64,000 bases of DNA from Bacteroidales bacterium (GTDB lineage: Bacteria > Bacteroidota > Bacteroidia > Bacteroidales > Muribaculaceae): assembly GCA_019416285.1 (NCBI GenBank), contig DXXM01000002.1:62001-126000 (forward strand), given 5' to 3'. Under the pieces are notes generated by a model. That model made no database searches and had not been told where the DNA came from. It saw only the letters and a list, made by a program, of their open reading frames with translations. Positions within the stretch are counted from its first letter, which is position 1. Every line of letters starts with the position of its first letter. Below, in pieces: positions 61,373-64,000 of the stretch. The translations under genes and the position numbers were made by a program.

Positions 61373-63730
61373 TTACCGGAGTCGGATTTTCATTCCTTTT
61401 CCATTGTATTTCACCGTTTTTGTCGGGCGCATCGGCAGATTACCGGGCCCCGACTCTGCGTCAATGAGCACTATGTTGAATTTTCTGGTTTTCAGCATGC
61501 CCGGGAATTCGCCATTCCGGTTACTGATTGTTAATGTGCGGGAGGAATTGTCCCAGGTGAAGTCAATTGTGGAATAGAGGCCCTTTTCATAGTTGTAGTT
61601 GTCGTTTTCATCCTCATAGAGCGTGAAACTGCCGTCGGCGCCGGGATAGATGCGGATTTCAAGATTGTCCCATGACTTTTCCGTCGAATATTGCACGTCG
61701 GGACCGAAGGGGAGAATGGAACCTGCCCTGACATAGAGCGGAATTACGTCGAGCGGAGCAGGAGTGTCGACGCTGCGGCCCCCTTTCACTTCGCGGTTCG
61801 TCCAGAAGTTCCACCAGTCGCTTCCCGCAGGGAGATAGACGTTCCAGTCGCTTGCGCCGGGTGCGGTTACAGGGGCTACGAGCAGCGAGCGACCGAACAT
61901 GTATTCTCCTCCTTGGTCATAGACCTCCCTGTCAGCAGTGAAATCCATGAGGAGCGGGCGCATGAAGGTGCCGTCGTGGGCTGAGACATCAAACGAGGTG
62001 CTGTAAATGTAGGGGAGGAGGCGGTAGCGGAGTCTGATGATTTTCTCAAGCGCATTGTAGATCCTGTCGCCGCGGCTTCCGAAGTTCCATATCTCGCGCG
62101 GAAGTTCTGTGCCGTGGGAACGCATCATCGGACAGAAGGCGCCAAACTGCATCCAGCGCGTGTAAAGCTCCTTATATTCCGGCATCATTTTTCCTTCGGC
62201 ATCTCTCCATCGTCCGGCGAAGAAGCCGCCTATGTCGCTGTTCCAGTTCGGTATGCCCATTAGGGTGTAGTTTAGGGCTGCAGGAATCTGTTTTTCAAGC
62301 ATGTCCCAGGTCGACTGCACGTCGCCGCTCCAGGTGTTTGAGCCGTAGCGCTGCTGTCCGATGAATCCGGAGCGGGTAAGTATGACCACGCGCTTGTCTT
62401 TACACATCTCTTTCTGATGCGAGGCTATCCCCTTGTTGTGCATGAGCGAATAGGCGTTTTTGCGGCTGCGGTATGAGCCGTCGGCCGTCGGAAGGTCATA
62501 GTCGCTTTCCTGGCGGTCGATGTGGTCGGGTTCGGTCGAGTCGAGCCACCAGCCGTCGTTTCCGATTGCGCTGAAGATGCCGTTGTTGAGATATTTCCAG
62601 TAGATATCGCGTGCCTCGTCGCTGAACACGTCATAGGGTTGCGCGCCGCTGTTCGGGGGCCAGGTGTGGAAAGGAATGAGGTGGCCTTTGGAGTCGAGTT
62701 CCTTGAACTGGTCGGTTTTCGGTCCGAATCCTGGCCATGCGACAATCAGCAGCTTGGAGTTTAGGGCATGTATGTCGTCCGCCCATTTGCGTGGTGAGGG
62801 ATAGCGCTGCGTGTCAAAACTGTGGGAGTTCCAGGCGCTGTCCGTTCCCGCATATTCGGGCCAGTAGCGCCAGTCCTGAATCATGCAGTCGAGCGGCACT
62901 TTGAGTTCGCGATATTTTTTCAACACGTCGAGCAGTTCCTCCTGCGTGGCGTAGCGTTCTTTGCTCTGGAAGAATCCGTAGGCCCAGAGGGGGAGCATAG
63001 GTGCATTGCCCGTAAGTTCTCTCATGTCGGCTATGATGCCGTCAGGAGTCCTTCCATACACGAAGTAGTAGTCCAGGCAGTCGCCGATAGCCGTGTAGGA
63101 TATGCCCTGAGGGGTATCAGCCATATCGGAAATCGAATAGTTGTCCCAGTAGACGGCATAGCCCTTTGTGGGCGACATGAAGTAGGGAGAGTATGTAGAC
63201 ATGTTCTCGTTTTGCAGATGATGCGATGAGTTGCGCCGGTTGAACCTCCCGTCCATAATCTGTCCGATTCCGAAAATCGGCTCATAGCTGTCAAGGAGGA
63301 ATGATGAGGTGACTCGGTATGAGGATTTCCCGGCATCGTTGTAGTCGGCGAAGGTAGTGCCGTAGTCCTTATCAGTGAGGAGTGCTTTTCCCGTAGGGGA
63401 GATGAATTCAATTGCTCCGCTGACGGGGTTGACTGACACTGTGAGAGCTGTTGATGCCAGCGTCACCCGGCCATCCTTCTCTGCGAGAGAGACCTCTGTC
63501 TTTTCCGGTTCCTTGACTACCACGAGGCTCTTGTCGCGGTGATTTGCCGCTCCTTGCGGGACCTTGTGTACGCGGACGATCTCCGGGGTGTAGAATTCGA
63601 TGCTGACGTTCATGCCCTGCGTGGTGAACTCGGCGCCCGAAGCGGTCTTGCTGACCTCTCCGGCCTGCGCTGCAAGGGCTCCGCTCATGGCTCCCGCGAG
63701 CGCTACGGATGAAATGTTGATGAATGACAT
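61373..63730 (-). CDS. GH31 glycoside hydrolase (alpha-glucosidase/alpha-xylosidase type)
   Basis: A 785-residue exported enzyme with an atypical hydrophobic start ('SSVALAGAMSGALAAQAGE') likely to be a signal peptide. An N-terminal beta-sandwich (about 30-235) contains 'YEPIFGIGQIMDGRFNRRN'. A (beta/alpha)8 barrel follows from about 245, with 'PLDCMIQDWRYWPEYAG', the nucleophile D397 in 'GWWLDSTEPD' and the likely acid/base D470 in 'TWSGDVQSTW'. C-terminal beta domains end the protein. 'WNSDIGGFFAGRWRD' and 'MRSHGTELPREIW' are strongly GH31. The DWxYWP form is common in alpha-xylosidases and related enzymes, but exact specificity cannot be fixed by eye. The AraC-type gene just upstream suggests control by a glycan sensor. 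Confidence 0.93.
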   Translation of the reverse strand: MSFINISSVALAGAMSGALAAQAGEVSKTASGAEFTTQGMNVSIEFYTPEIVRVHKVPQGAANHRDKSLVVVKEPEKTEVSLAEKDGRVTLASTALTVSVNPVSGAIEFISPTGKALLTDKDYGTTFADYNDAGKSSYRVTSSFLLDSYEPIFGIGQIMDGRFNRRNSSHHLQNENMSTYSPYFMSPTKGYAVYWDNYSISDMADTPQGISYTAIGDCLDYYFVYGRTPDGIIADMRELTGNAPMLPLWAYGFFQSKERYATQEELLDVLKKYRELKVPLDCMIQDWRYWPEYAGTDSAWNSHSFDTQRYPSPRKWADDIHALNSKLLIVAWPGFGPKTDQFKELDSKGHLIPFHTWPPNSGAQPYDVFSDEARDIYWKYLNNGIFSAIGNDGWWLDSTEPDHIDRQESDYDLPTADGSYRSRKNAYSLMHNKGIASHQKEMCKDKRVVILTRSGFIGQQRYGSNTWSGDVQSTWDMLEKQIPAALNYTLMGIPNWNSDIGGFFAGRWRDAEGKMMPEYKELYTRWMQFGAFCPMMRSHGTELPREIWNFGSRGDRIYNALEKIIRLRYRLLPYIYSTSFDVSAHDGTFMRPLLMDFTADREVYDQGGEYMFGRSLLVAPVTAPGASDWNVYLPAGSDWWNFWTNREVKGGRSVDTPAPLDVIPLYVRAGSILPFGPDVQYSTEKSWDNLEIRIYPGADGSFTLYEDENDNYNYEKGLYSTIDFTWDNSSRTLTISNRNGEFPGMLKTRKFNIVLIDAESGPGNLPMRPTKTVKYNGKGMKIRLR

Positions 63731-63771
63731 GGTTGTTTTTGTTGTGGAAGAGTGAAGTGTTGTTCCTGTCG

Positions 63772-63836
63772 CAAAATTATGTCATTTAGCGTGTTGCCAC
63801 ACAACACTCATGTTGAAACAAACATCAGCTATGTTG
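63772..63836 (-). promoter_or_regulatory. GH31 promoter with upstream dyads
   Basis: On the minus strand TAATTTTG (63772-63779) lies 42 bp before the GH31 ATG, with a TTG (63802-63804) 22 bp upstream as a -33 element. That region overlaps the dyad CAACA-CTCA-TGTTG (63802-63815), and a second related dyad AACAT-CAGCT-ATGTT lies at 63821-63835. The pair could be a regulator-binding site or the terminator-like end of the upstream gene. Confidence 0.45.
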
Positions 63837-64000
63837 ATTTTTCGCTTTCGCAGGGCTCACGGCGCATGTTTCCGCTGTGTTTTTCAGCGTAGGCCGAGGG
63901 TTTGCAACCGAATTCCTCGGTGAAGCATTTGCTGAAATAGCTTCCGCTGCTGAATCCGGTCAGTTCGGCAATTCTCCCGACACTCATTCCGCTGTCCTCC
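63829..64000 (-). CDS. AraC-type regulator, C-terminal fragment (possibly HTCS)
   Basis: A minus-strand frame enters from the window edge and stops at TAG (complement of 63829-63831), giving about 57 residues. It reads as the second helix-turn-helix of an AraC domain: 'MSVGRIAELTGFSSGSYFSKCFTEEFGCKPSAYAE'. The 'GF-S-x-YF-KCF-EEFG' pattern is typical of Bacteroidetes hybrid two-component regulators as well as simple AraC proteins. Sensor parts are outside the window. It is followed 98 bp later by GH31 on the same strand, the layout of a polysaccharide-utilisation regulator beside its target. Confidence 0.8.
   Translation of the reverse strand, partial: EDSGMSVGRIAELTGFSSGSYFSKCFTEEFGCKPSAYAEKHSGNMRREPCESEKST

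Overview
The window is a gene-dense chromosomal segment of a Bacteroidales bacterium. A gut Muribaculaceae-type genome is my best guess, but that family assignment is inference. The evidence is Bacteroidetes-type promoters (TTTG about 20 bp before TAnnTTTG), a type III glutamine synthetase, LL-diaminopimelate aminotransferase, a DUF4835/PorD protein, a Rho with a long disordered insert, a NusB with a Bacteroidetes-specific extension, a PCMD-domain protein, a PUL-type GH31 next to an AraC-type regulator, and SD-poor gene starts with many GTG/TTG codons. I see no rRNA, tRNA, CRISPR, insertion sequence or prophage.

Layout. 1-1.3 kb: end of a PCMD surface protein and an outer-membrane barrel, closed by a perfect hairpin. 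1.3-4.4 kb (minus): a large PEP/pyruvate-binding protein with two receiver-like domains. 4.5-7.5 kb: a TPP riboswitch controlling a TonB-dependent receptor and a PnuT transporter, a thiamine-uptake unit. 7.6-12.1 kb: dapF, dapL and glnN. 12.3-15.2 kb: a PurF homologue coupled to an unknown exported protein. 15.2-17.0 kb (minus): an EamA transporter and an unknown membrane protein. 17.2-23.9 kb: dnaN, a DnaQ-like exonuclease, coaBC, DUF4835/porD, recN and rlmB. 24.0-26.6 kb (minus): tsaB, a THUMP-like methyltransferase and a CPBP protease. 26.7-29.8 kb: yicC, gmk, nadD, DUF5063 and rpiB. 30.0-34.3 kb: rho and nusB, divergent across a 685 bp gap that holds two good promoters and a long rho leader. 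34.3-36.3 kb: yajC, ybbR-like and coaE. 36.3-47.0 kb: a compact polysaccharide export/assembly locus (Wza, Wzc, polymerase-like, GT2, a nucleotidyltransferase-PLP enzyme fusion, an OCD-family protein, flippase, LicD). 47.1-50.7 kb (minus): guaB and a double-parvulin PPIase. 51-52.3 kb: a secreted beta-helix-like protein with a Bacteroidales C-terminal sorting-like motif. 52.4-61.1 kb (minus): purH, mreB, mreC, mreD, mrdA, rodA and a MalY/PatB-like enzyme, a cell-elongation operon. 61.4-64.0 kb (minus): a GH31 glycosidase behind the end of an AraC/HTCS-type regulator.

Most of this is housekeeping. The parts I consider least explained are: (1) the polysaccharide locus, where a fused cytidylyltransferase-like/CobD-like PLP enzyme, an OCD-family protein and LicD together suggest in-house synthesis and transfer of an amino-alcohol phosphate; (2) NusB, whose N-terminal module appears to be tandemly duplicated; (3) the receiver-bearing PEP/pyruvate-binding protein, which lacks the phosphohistidine domain; (4) the rho leader and the disordered insert of Rho. 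All domain calls come from reading motifs by eye. No database search or structure prediction was run.
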